From the IMG/VR virus record IMGVR_UViG_3300042691_003342, positions 1-27,631 of that record: a stretch of DNA of 27,631 nt; one strand, 5' to 3'. Made by a program: the position numbers and the translations under genes. Shown piece after piece: positions 21,012-27,180 of the stretch (position 1 is the stretch's first letter; every line of letters begins with the position of its first letter). Source of the stretch: a virus. The notes under the pieces are model-generated. The model ran no database searches. It was not told the DNA's origin and saw only the letters and a list, made by a program, of their open reading frames with translations.

Positions 21012-21177
21012 CACTTCCTCCTTCGTTAAATGTATCTACCATAGACAGAGCGTGCACCATACGCATCAAGTTCATACCTGCCTCCTTCTCTGTCTCTTCA
21101 TCCTCAATCTGTATTAGTGCAAGGTCACGACATAACTGCGCCTTGGCTTTCCAGTAGTCTACCGTAGGTTCAGACAT
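21001..21177 (-). CDS. Small hypothetical acidic protein
   Basis: A 58-residue ORF starting MSEPTVDYWKAKAQLCRDLA, continuing with an acidic helix (IEDEETEKEAGMNLMRM) and ending in a Gly/Asp tail. It overlaps the next gene by 11 bases and the previous by 8. Probably helical, with an EDEETEKE patch. No family recognised. Confidence 0.55.
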   Translation of the reverse strand: MSEPTVDYWKAKAQLCRDLALIQIEDEETEKEAGMNLMRMVHALSMVDTFNEGGSDDN

Positions 21178-21343
21178 TAGTTATCTCCTCCACCTCAAAG
21201 TAATACTCCACCGCGTTGTCATCTAACAGTTCTTTGTACTTATCACGTTGAGCAGCAGCCCACATCCGAGCCTCTAACTCAGTATTGAACTCATCAGTTG
21301 TGCGGTACACAACCTTGGCAATACTAATCTCAAACTCCTTCAT
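21170..21343 (-). CDS. Small hypothetical protein
   Basis: A 57-residue protein, ATG 21343 chosen over a GTG nine bases upstream because AAGG stands about eight bases before it. It has two acidic helices (LEARMWAAAQRDKYKELLDD) flanked by short strands, ending YYFEVEEITNV. Overlaps the genes on both sides. Function unknown. Confidence 0.55.
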   Translation of the reverse strand: MKEFEISIAKVVYRTTDEFNTELEARMWAAAQRDKYKELLDDNAVEYYFEVEEITNV

Positions 21344-21575
21344 CTTCCACACCTTCCTTGATTACATCATTGATGGTCTTCTCCACCTTGTCCGTTGGTA
21401 GTTCGATCTTGGATAGCGCCTCACCTAGCGCCGTGCGCCAGTTGCTACCCTCACCTGCTGCGATTAGAGCAGGCTCATCACCTGCAAAATCCCACAGTTC
21501 TACTTCGTATCGCTTGTTGTCAGGCACAATCACCACGGTGAATACAAACTGCGCCGTCTTATCCTGCTCACTCAT
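21330..21575 (-). CDS. Small hypothetical acidic protein
   Basis: An 81-residue protein after an AAAGGAGG ribosome site. It opens with a beta hairpin (FVFTVVIVPDNKRYEVELW), followed by NWRTALGEALSKIEL and an acidic helical end (KTINDVIKEGVEDEGV). Small, soluble and negatively charged, as is common for early phage proteins that bind host factors; that is inference only. Confidence 0.6.
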   Translation of the reverse strand: MSEQDKTAQFVFTVVIVPDNKRYEVELWDFAGDEPALIAAGEGSNWRTALGEALSKIELPTDKVEKTINDVIKEGVEDEGV

Positions 21576-21722
21576 CTATTCTGCCTCCTTTGGGCAATCG
21601 TTGTACGGGTTCTCTTGTCCTTCATTGTCTTCACACATACACCAGTTGAACCGTTCAACCTGCGTTGCGTGTGTTAGTTGTGCCAACTCAGCCCAACTCA
21701 TAGAGTCTTGGTCAGTTGTCAT
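21576..21722 (-). CDS. Small Cys-containing hypothetical protein
   Basis: A 48-residue ORF after AAAGGAGG. The sequence (MTTDQDSMSWAELAQLTHAT) begins with a short helix and then holds CMCEDN and a later Cys. Three Cys in so small a protein could bind metal but do not match a known motif. The stop directly abuts the next ATG. Confidence 0.55.
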   Translation of the reverse strand: MTTDQDSMSWAELAQLTHATQVERFNWCMCEDNEGQENPYNDCPKEAE

Positions 21723-21828
21723 CTTCTCCTCCTCCTTTGGTTATCATTCTCTCCAGCCAATAGGCTATTGCACATATTGGGATACCGTATAGTAACAGTA
21801 AGCCCCATAGGACTATCGCATCATTCAT
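21712..21828 (-). CDS. Tiny single-span membrane protein
   Basis: A 38-residue ORF with ATG at 21828 overlapping the preceding stop (ATGA) and GGGAGG upstream. Residues about 4-24 (IVLWGLLLLYGIPICAIAYW) form one membrane helix; the tail is ERMITKGGGEDDN. It could alter the membrane early in infection. Coupling supports reality, but size limits confidence. Confidence 0.5.
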   Translation of the reverse strand: MNDAIVLWGLLLLYGIPICAIAYWLERMITKGGGEDDN

Positions 21829-22094
21829 TGTTGCCTCCCTCGTGCCAGTTGATAGCCTTTATTCTCTACTTCGTACTCTTCACACTCATCACAAGCACAC
21901 CGCAAAACTACCCAGTCTCCACCGTCGTAGCCCTCTCCTATCGCTAGATATTCCTCTCGCGTGAGCCAGAAGAAGACACTATCGTCCACTTCATCTAACT
22001 GTTGGGCGTTTGGTTCTATCTGCCCTTCATCTAGCACACCAAAGCGGTGCACTTCTTCCTCTTTGCTATCCTTCCATTGAATCAAGAACTTCAC
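21825..22094 (-). CDS. Small hypothetical protein with Cys pair
   Basis: An 89-residue protein starting at GTG 22094 within the previous stop (GTGA). It has a helix-strand core (MKFLIQWKDSKEEEVHRF, then FFWLTREEYLAIGEGYDGG) and a CACDEC segment that may bind zinc, followed by a basic tail. No family recognised. Confidence 0.6.
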   Translation of the reverse strand: MKFLIQWKDSKEEEVHRFGVLDEGQIEPNAQQLDEVDDSVFFWLTREEYLAIGEGYDGGDWVVLRCACDECEEYEVENKGYQLARGRQQ

Positions 22095-22423
22095 GCCTTG
22101 ACCTCCTTCTTCTCCGCAATTAATAGCCCTGTATGTATGCCCGCGATTAATTTGCGTAGGCTATGGGCTGCTTCTGCCTTGCTCCCGCCTAGATAATCGC
22201 TGAATCCGCGAGGCTCCCAATGTCCTGAGCCGTACTTACTGCCTCCTGTAAAGTGGATACGCCAAGCGCGTCCGTATGTCTTGCTCCCCTCCTGTAACAC
22301 TAGGTGCGGGCGCTTCATAGACTCATAAGGCGCATCCTCCACCACTTCACCCTCGAATAAGGGTTGAATCAATTCCTCCAGCACTTTCACAAGGCTTCTG
22401 ACTTCTTCCATTGTTGTTTGCAT
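22091..22423 (-). CDS. Conserved hypothetical protein
   Basis: A 110-residue protein starting MQTTMEEVRSLVKVLEELIQ, an amphipathic helix, then YGRAWRIHFTGGSKYGSGHW and a C-terminal helix (AEAAHSLRKLIAGIHTGLL). It is ATG-coupled (TAATG) to the gene upstream. The Gly-rich centre and terminal helix suggest a small alpha/beta fold. Function unknown. Confidence 0.6.
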   Translation of the reverse strand: MQTTMEEVRSLVKVLEELIQPLFEGEVVEDAPYESMKRPHLVLQEGSKTYGRAWRIHFTGGSKYGSGHWEPRGFSDYLGGSKAEAAHSLRKLIAGIHTGLLIAEKKEVKA

Positions 22424-22632
22424 TACTTTGCCCCTCCTTCTAGGATTTCCTTTAGTCGTGCCCTTGCCTGTCGTAATCCATAGACATCTTCTATGTGTTG
22501 ATCTCCTTCTTCTGTGCGCTCACCGATTGAGTAGCAAACCTTCGAGTGCCCTCCCTTGTACTCACCGAAGAGATAAAATCTCCCGTTGTGAGTCTCCCAG
22601 CGTTGGTCACCTGTTCGCGTTAGTAGCGCCAT
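22423..22632 (-). CDS. Small hypothetical protein
   Basis: A 69-residue protein with ATG 22632 (TAATG overlap and AGGGGG upstream); a longer frame from 22692 is less likely. It has a short strand (WETHNGRFYLFGEYKGG), a SIGERTEEGDQHIE turn and a basic helix (LRQARARLKEILEGGAK). Slightly basic, no motif. Confidence 0.6.
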   Translation of the reverse strand: MALLTRTGDQRWETHNGRFYLFGEYKGGHSKVCYSIGERTEEGDQHIEDVYGLRQARARLKEILEGGAK

Positions 22633-22796
22633 TAGTTGCCCCCTAGTTCCTTGATGTATTCTGCCCCGAAGTCTGCGTCTATAAAGCCCCATTCTATCAA
22701 TACGCTTACCGCTTGGTCTAGGGCTTGGGGTGTGGTCACCGCGTCGGCTAGGTCGTGCATTAGCACGTGTTGATGTAAGTCCACGTCGTAATTCAT
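22632..22796 (-). CDS. Small hypothetical acidic protein
   Basis: A 54-residue ORF with ATG 22796 overlapping the previous stop (TAATG). Mostly helical (MNYDVDLHQHVLMHDLADAV, then VSVLIEWGFID) and acidic. The His-rich LHQHVLMH stretch might bind metal. The gene joins neighbours without gap, supporting its place in the operon. Confidence 0.55.
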   Translation of the reverse strand: MNYDVDLHQHVLMHDLADAVTTPQALDQAVSVLIEWGFIDADFGAEYIKELGGN

Positions 22797-22984
22797 TAGT
22801 TCACCCCGCAAGCATCTAGGAAGCGGGCGCGATCAAAGCGGGGATTGTCTCCCTCTAAGGCGCGGGCTAACTCTTCTGCAACTTCTGCAAGGCTTGGAGA
22901 GTGAGCAAATGCGCCCTTGTCTCTCTGCTCCCCGCGTAGGTTTGCGATTACTTCTGCTATGATTACATAGTCCTTGCGTGTCAT
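22796..22984 (-). CDS. Conserved small phage protein (MTRKDY type)
   Basis: A 62-residue protein with ATG 22984 after AAGGAGG at five-base spacing. The start MTRKDYVIIAEVIANLRGEQ and end NPRFDRARFLDACGVN are typical, as I recall, of a short family widespread in actinophages and other environmental phages with no known role. A longer frame upstream is rejected. It is the first gene after a GC-rich leader (22985-23078). Confidence 0.75.
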   Translation of the reverse strand: MTRKDYVIIAEVIANLRGEQRDKGAFAHSPSLAEVAEELARALEGDNPRFDRARFLDACGVN

Positions 22985-23078
22985 TCTATCCTCCTTGTTT
23001 GGTGGCGGGGTAGTTCCCTCCACTCGTGCCCCGCTCCGAATCGAATCGGCACGCCCTAGGCGGGCGGGGCTGGCGTTC
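22985..23078 (-). other. GC-rich structured leader between early genes
   Basis: No coding signal. The stretch is richer in G and C than its surroundings and contains a stem (GCCCCGC at 23028-23034 with GCGGGGC at 23064-23070) enclosing a CCGA/TCGG mini-hairpin (23036-23049). It could be an attenuator, a processing site or a weak terminator for the upstream gene. No clear promoter is visible. Confidence 0.4.
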
Positions 23079-23405
23079 TTAGCCGTAGATCACTTTCCCG
23101 AACATAGCCACCTGAAGAACTGCGTCAGAGCAAATCGAGTCATACTGATCGAAGTTAAACAAATCCATATACACCTGCTGGTTGGCGATTGGCAAGGCGT
23201 TTGCCAAATCTTTGACTGTCAAAGTCTTGGTGACTTCCTTGTCATTTTCATCTAAACCTGTTACCTTAATTCGTCCGAGTGTTTCCCAGTTCGCTTTGCC
23301 GAGGTATTCAGCCTCTGTAAAATGATCTCCAAATGAGAAGGGACTTGACCCGAAAACAGTCTCCCAAAGTAGTTGATCTTCTACTTCAAACTTGATTGTT
23401 GCCAT
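23079..23405 (-). CDS. Conserved hypothetical protein, first gene of leftward operon
   Basis: A 108-residue acidic protein with ATG 23405 after GAGGAG. It reads MATIKFEVEDQLLWETVFGS, then FSFGDHFTEAEYLGKANWE, IKVTGLDENDKEVTKTLTV and LANALPIANQQVYMDLFNFD, ending MFGKVIYG. I recall close relatives as first genes of early operons in actinophages, function unknown. It lies about 40 bases downstream of the predicted transcription start of a near-consensus promoter, so it is probably among the first proteins made. Confidence 0.75.
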   Translation of the reverse strand: MATIKFEVEDQLLWETVFGSSPFSFGDHFTEAEYLGKANWETLGRIKVTGLDENDKEVTKTLTVKDLANALPIANQQVYMDLFNFDQYDSICSDAVLQVAMFGKVIYG

Positions 23406-23452
23406 TTGTTGCTCCTCTTGGGTTAGTTCAAACCGTTTGGCTTGATGAGATA

Positions 23453-23481
23453 AATGTATGCGGTTGTCTACCGTATGTCAA
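23453..23481 (-). promoter_or_regulatory. Near-consensus sigma-70-type promoter for the leftward operon
   Basis: On the minus strand TTGACA (23481-23476) and TACATT (23458-23453) are separated by exactly 17 bases. Transcription would start near 23446 and give a leader of about 40 bases to the gene at 23405. It faces away from the palindrome-rich region and so can drive all genes to 19923. Confidence 0.75.
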
Positions 23482-23497
23482 GCCCAAACAAGGCTTA

Positions 23498-23517
23498 TTT
23501 GATAACAGTTTGATAAC
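23498..23517. repeat. Tandem TTTGATAAC repeat
   Basis: Two copies of TTTGATAAC (23498-23506 and 23509-23517) with an 11-base period, one helical turn. They lie just upstream of the leftward promoter, where they could bind a regulator on one face of the DNA. Confidence 0.6.
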
Positions 23518-23557
23518 GTTTACCTGAATGATTCCTGAGAATGTTAAGGGATAGCCG

Positions 23558-23573
23558 TGTCGATAAGTCGACA
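23558..23573. promoter_or_regulatory. Perfect palindrome, candidate operator
   Basis: TGTCGA-TAAG-TCGACA is a perfect 6-4-6 inverted repeat. The TGTCG half-site also occurs at 13682 between the divergent promoters, so one regulator might act at both. Confidence 0.45.
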
Positions 23574-23589
23574 ATTGTAAAGGCGTTTG

Positions 23590-23603
23590 GTTGAAGATTC
23601 AAC
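23590..23603. promoter_or_regulatory. Perfect palindrome, candidate operator
   Basis: GTTGAA-GA-TTCAAC, a 6-2-6 inverted repeat, lies 17 bases after the previous palindrome. Confidence 0.35.
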
Positions 23604-23611
23604 TATCTATT

Positions 23612-23627
23612 GTTACTCGCGGGTAAC
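23612..23627. promoter_or_regulatory. Near-perfect palindrome, candidate operator
   Basis: GTTACTCG and CGGGTAAC form a 16-base dyad matching at seven of eight positions on each arm. It is third in a close series with the palindromes at 23558 and 23590. Confidence 0.35.
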
Positions 23628-23654
23628 TTAGCAGGATATAACAAGGTAGACAAT

Positions 23655-23679
23655 TAAGGGTTGAATGTCTAAGGGTTGA
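23655..23679. repeat. Direct repeat TAAGGGTTGA
   Basis: Two exact copies of TAAGGGTTGA (23655-23664 and 23670-23679) with a 15-base period. A partial third copy (TTAAGGGAT) is at about 23544. Short iteron-like repeats next to DnaA boxes are common at origins, but the copy number is low. Confidence 0.45.
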
Positions 23680-23760
23680 GTAAAGGTTTATTAATGGACA
23701 TATGATAGTGATATGTATACCCGCCGAAAGTAGAGCCCTCCCTCTTACTTTACATAATAC

Positions 23761-23811
23761 TTATCCACAGGGTTATCCACAGGCTGTGCAGGGGGTGGGG
23801 GGTTATCCACA
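23761..23811. other. Cluster of three perfect DnaA boxes
   Basis: TTATCCACA, the consensus DnaA box, occurs exactly at 23761-23769, 23773-23781 and 23803-23811, all in the same orientation, with 12- and 30-base spacing. A/T-rich DNA follows at about 23865-24010. Together with the repeats to the left, this is the best candidate for a replication origin in the window. A regulatory use of host DnaA is the alternative. Confidence 0.6.
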
Positions 23812-23931
23812 GGCGCAAAAAACCCTTCCCCCAGGTGTTAAGTTCAGCACCCAGTACATACATACTCCCCAGAGAAAAATTTGCGCTAAAGTGAGATCCC
23901 CGTAAATGTCCTAGTTTGTACACATATTAAA

Positions 23932-23945
23932 GTGACCTTGGTCAC
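23932..23945. promoter_or_regulatory. Perfect palindrome GTGACC-TT-GGTCAC
   Basis: A perfect 6-2-6 inverted repeat within the A/T-rich stretch between the DnaA boxes and the terminase leader. It has the form of a dimeric regulator site. Confidence 0.45.
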
Positions 23946-24012
23946 AAATAGAAAATAAAATCTACCGTAGACGGGAAATGGGCTATTTTTTCTGCCTTAT
24001 ATATAGTAGGGA

Positions 24013-24232
24013 GTAAAACGATCCACTACTAGTTTTACGACCGATACTCGCTACGTTGGCACTACGCGAGTCCCCCTAGGACGAGCACCAACTTACCCCT
24101 CGCTGCGCTGTGGCTTGCTCGGGCGTCAAGCCCGACTGTGCGGTGCGTGGCACCGCTTTTAGTGGGGATAGTTCTATCTCCAGTATAGAGATCTTCCCCT
24201 CCAGTATAAAATTTTTTTCGCGCCTACGGCGC
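24013..24232 (+). other. Hairpin-dense leader upstream of the terminase gene
   Basis: No credible gene. At least six short stems follow one another: GTAAAAC/GTTTTAC (24013-24038), ACTCGC/GCGAGT (24046-24071), CGAGCA/TGCTCG (24082-24121), CGGGC/GCCCG (24120-24134), GCGGTG/CACCGC plus TTTT (24140-24160), GGGGATAG/CTATCTCC (24164-24181), and GCGCC/GGCGC (24220-24232). The exact repeat CTCCAGTATA occurs at 24178-24187 and 24199-24208, 21 bases apart. The block could be a packaging site, a structured RNA leader or an attenuator. Confidence 0.5.
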
Positions 24233-24250
24233 TCTACTAGAGGAGACTAC

Positions 24251-26110
24251 GTGGCTGAGAAGTCCAGTGACATCGCCAAGCGTCTGATCCTTTCAGGTGT
24301 AGCAGAAGGTCTAACTATCGAGGCAGCCACGGCTGCTGCTGGTAAATCCTATAAGACCTACGAGTACTACCGTCGCACAGACAAGATCTTTGCTGACAAG
24401 ATGGACCGAACAAGACTAGGTTTGAAGGATAAGAACTTCGCCTCATCCGATGTCCACGACTTAACCTTTGCCGAGTTTCGCCAGCGCTACCTACACTCTC
24501 AGACCTTTGCTCACCAGCAGAACCTGATCGATGTGATTGAGGGGCGTGAACCTTCCTGGCTACATCCCAGTATGAAGTACGAACCAGGTCTGGCGTCAAA
24601 CCGTATCCTTGTTAATATCCCGCCCAACCACGCCAAGTCGATGACGGTCACTATCGATTACGTCACCTGGCAGGTTTGTCAGAACCCTAACTTTCGTGTG
24701 CTGATTGTCTCTCAGACTCAGCAACTAGCAGCAGACTTTCTCTACGCCATCAAGCAACGCCTGACACATCCTAACTATGAAGCACTGCAACAGGCTTACG
24801 CTGCTGGCGTAGGGTTTAACTCTAAGACCGCCTCTTGGCAGGCTACCCGCGTTACCTTTGGTGATGAACTCAGAGAGTCATCTGAAAAGGACCCAAACAT
24901 CGAAGCCGTCGGTATCGGCGGTCAGATCTACGGTAAGCGTGCAGATATGATTATCGTAGACGATGCGGTGACATTAAAGAACGCAAACGAGTTTGAGAAA
25001 CAGATCCGTTGGTTAACCCAGGATGTGCGTTCTCGTCTTAACCCTACTGGTAAGTTAATCATTATCGGTACCCGCGTTACAGCAATTGATCTTTACAAAG
25101 AACTACGTTCCGAGGACCGCTACCCAGGTGGCCTTGTACCTTGGAAGTACCTGGCTATGCCAGCATTGCTTGAGACACACGAAGACCCCGACAAGTGGGT
25201 TACCCTGTGGCCCGCAAGTGATGCTCCCTTTGATGGGCAGATGGAATCTGATAAGAACGAAGATGGACTTTACCCCCGCTGGAATGGTCGTAACCTTTAC
25301 AACGAACGTCAAGCAATGGATGCATCTACTTGGGCGCTGGTCTACCAGCAACAAGATATCTCCGATGATGCAATCTTTGACCCAGTATGTGTGAGAGGTT
25401 CTATCGATGGTATGCGTAAAGCAGGTCGCCTTGTTCCTGGTCACCCAGGTCATCCGCGTGACCTTAGCGGCTTTTCTATTATTTGTGGTCTTGATCCCGC
25501 TATGGTTGGTGATACAGCCGTCGTTTGCTACGCTATCGATAGGACTAGTCACAAACGTTATATCGTTGATGCTATTAAGATCACTAGGCCTACGCCTGCT
25601 GCAATCCGTCAAATAATCTTTGACTGGACTGCGCTATACCAGCCTACCGAGTGGATAGTGGAGAAGAATGCCTTCCAATCATTCCTTACTCAAGATGAGG
25701 GTATTCGACAGAATCTGGCCTCGCGGGGTGTGTTACTGCGAGAGCACCACACAGGTAGCAACAAATGGGACTCAGGCTTCGGTGTTGCATCAATGTCAAC
25801 TTTGTTCGGCACCAAGCAACACGACGGTAAGCACCACAGAGACAACCTTATTCACTTACCTTCTGACCAAACTGAAAACATTAAGGCGCTCATCGAGCAA
25901 CTAATTACCTGGTCGCCTACTACTAAAGGTAAGACCGATATGGTGATGGCGTTGTGGTTCTGTGAAATCAGAGCACGTGAGATGCTCAACCAAGGTATGC
26001 ACAAGACACACCATATGAAGAATCCATTCCTGTCTCGTAGTGAGATAGGCAAACGAACAGTTATCAACATAGATGAACTGCTCGCAGAAAAAGATCGTAC
26101 GTTCATCTAA
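24251..26110 (+). CDS. terL: Terminase large subunit with N-terminal helix-turn-helix
   Basis: A 619-residue packaging motor. GTG 24251 is chosen because AGAGGAG stands just upstream; the frame extends to 24110 but through the hairpin leader with no ribosome site. Residues about 5-55 (KRLILSGVAEGLTIEAATAA, then KTYEYYRRTD) look like the helix-turn-helix of small terminases. The ATPase follows: deviant Walker A IPPNHAKSM (about 123-131), Walker B MIIVDD (233-238) and coupling motif IIGTR (271-275). The RNase H-like nuclease has GLDP (Asp415), IVEKN (Glu471) and KTDMVMAL (Asp563). It translocates DNA into the prohead and cuts it. No separate small terminase is visible. Confidence 0.95.
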   Translation: MAEKSSDIAKRLILSGVAEGLTIEAATAAAGKSYKTYEYYRRTDKIFADKMDRTRLGLKDKNFASSDVHDLTFAEFRQRYLHSQTFAHQQNLIDVIEGREPSWLHPSMKYEPGLASNRILVNIPPNHAKSMTVTIDYVTWQVCQNPNFRVLIVSQTQQLAADFLYAIKQRLTHPNYEALQQAYAAGVGFNSKTASWQATRVTFGDELRESSEKDPNIEAVGIGGQIYGKRADMIIVDDAVTLKNANEFEKQIRWLTQDVRSRLNPTGKLIIIGTRVTAIDLYKELRSEDRYPGGLVPWKYLAMPALLETHEDPDKWVTLWPASDAPFDGQMESDKNEDGLYPRWNGRNLYNERQAMDASTWALVYQQQDISDDAIFDPVCVRGSIDGMRKAGRLVPGHPGHPRDLSGFSIICGLDPAMVGDTAVVCYAIDRTSHKRYIVDAIKITRPTPAAIRQIIFDWTALYQPTEWIVEKNAFQSFLTQDEGIRQNLASRGVLLREHHTGSNKWDSGFGVASMSTLFGTKQHDGKHHRDNLIHLPSDQTENIKALIEQLITWSPTTKGKTDMVMALWFCEIRAREMLNQGMHKTHHMKNPFLSRSEIGKRTVINIDELLAEKDRTFI

Positions 26111-26123
26111 CAAGGAGATACTG

Positions 26124-26483
26124 ATGCCAAAGATTGGTCCAAACAAAGTTTCTGTTGATCCAAAGGCTTACGCTGCAAGAATTACCAGGGCTAAGAAAGT
26201 TGTAGAAGCAATGGATCCTGCAACAAAAGCAAAGATTAAAGATATGTACCCATCTGTTAAGAAAGAGGCAATTGTGAATAAGGCATTAGACCCAAAGCGT
26301 GGCAAGAAGGCTGCAGCAAAACCAATGGCTAAGCCTACAACAAAGGCTCCTACTAAGACAACTACTAAGGCACCTGCTAAAACTCCTATGCCTAAGACTA
26401 CAAAGAAGCCAGAGAAGATGACTCCTCAAGATGCAGCAATGAAGAAGATCCTTGAGAAGAAGTACGGCAAGATCTATGGCTAA
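26124..26483 (+). CDS. Lys/Pro/Thr-rich basic protein
   Basis: A 119-residue protein starting at ATG 26124 after AAGGAGA; the longer frame from 26073 overlaps the terminase and is rejected. A short N-terminal helical domain (ARITRAKKVVEAMDPATK) is followed by a low-complexity stretch of Lys, Thr, Pro and Ala (about residues 55-100) like histone H1 tails, and a helical end. It could bind packaged DNA or be ejected with it; inference from composition and from position between terminase and portal. Confidence 0.7.
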   Translation: MPKIGPNKVSVDPKAYAARITRAKKVVEAMDPATKAKIKDMYPSVKKEAIVNKALDPKRGKKAAAKPMAKPTTKAPTKTTTKAPAKTPMPKTTKKPEKMTPQDAAMKKILEKKYGKIYG

Positions 26484-27171
26484 GAAAAAAGATAGCAACG
26501 TTAAAAAGGTTGGTCGCTTTGTAGCCAACGAGATGCTAGGCATTGATGATGCTAAGCGTGCTCTTTCTAAAGCACGTAAAGGAGATATCAAAGGTGCTAT
26601 CAAGTCTGCAGCAACTGCAGCATTTGAAGCAGGCACAACAGTATCTGGTGCAGGTCTTGCAGCAAAGGCTGGTGCCAAGATTGGTGCAACCGCTGGTAAA
26701 GCAGCAGCAAGAACAACCTCTAAGAAGGTTGGCAAAGAAGTTTTGAAAAGTTCTAATAAGGCAAGAGGTTCTGGCTCTATGGTTTATCCTAAGCCAGCAA
26801 TGGGTAAGAAGACAGCAACTGCTCCTAAGCGTGATGTTGTTGTCAAGACAGACGACAGAGTAATTCCTATTAAGGATAAAGGTTACATCAGTAAGACTGG
26901 TGAAAAGTCAATTAAGACAAACACTAGAAAGCCTACTGTTCGACTTGTAGAAAAAGAAGTTACACGCGATATGGCAAATATGCGTACCGCTCAATCTAAT
27001 AGATTACGTTATGGAAATGCAAAAGCAGATGCTGCTCGTGCACGCGATGCATCAGTAAAGGCTTCAAAGAAACCAACAGCGGGTAAAATCGTAGGTGGTG
27101 CTGCTGGCGCTGCAGCAGGTGCTCCAGCACGTGCAGCCGTAACTAATTCTAATAAGAAAAAGAAGAAGTAA
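26476..27171 (+). CDS. Large basic Ala/Lys-rich protein, terminase-portal interval
   Basis: A 231-residue, strongly basic protein. ATG 26476 overlaps the previous stop; the longer frame from 26452 is not needed. It is rich in Lys, Ala and Gly, with KGAIKSAATAAFEAGTTVSG, GAKIGATAGKAAART and a C-terminal KIVGGAAGAAAGAPARAAV stretch that might insert into a membrane or self-associate, ending KKKKK. It resembles DNA-binding or ejected virion proteins in composition only. No enzyme motif is visible. Placed directly before the portal. Confidence 0.65.
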   Translation: MAKKKDSNVKKVGRFVANEMLGIDDAKRALSKARKGDIKGAIKSAATAAFEAGTTVSGAGLAAKAGAKIGATAGKAAARTTSKKVGKEVLKSSNKARGSGSMVYPKPAMGKKTATAPKRDVVVKTDDRVIPIKDKGYISKTGEKSIKTNTRKPTVRLVEKEVTRDMANMRTAQSNRLRYGNAKADAARARDASVKASKKPTAGKIVGGAAGAAAGAPARAAVTNSNKKKKK

Positions 27172-27180
27172 GGAATCAAA

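Noticed and set aside
23702-23905. 67-codon plus-strand frame across the DnaA boxes
   Set aside because: Its GYPQ repeats come from the TTATCCACAGG units, and no ribosome site precedes it.
24110-24250. N-terminal extension of the terminase to 24110
   Set aside because: It runs through the hairpin block with atypical residues, while GTG 24251 has a good AGAGGAG.
26286-26735. 149-codon minus-strand frame opposite the basic proteins
   Set aside because: It reflects the Lys/Ala codon pattern of the plus-strand genes and breaks the transcription direction.
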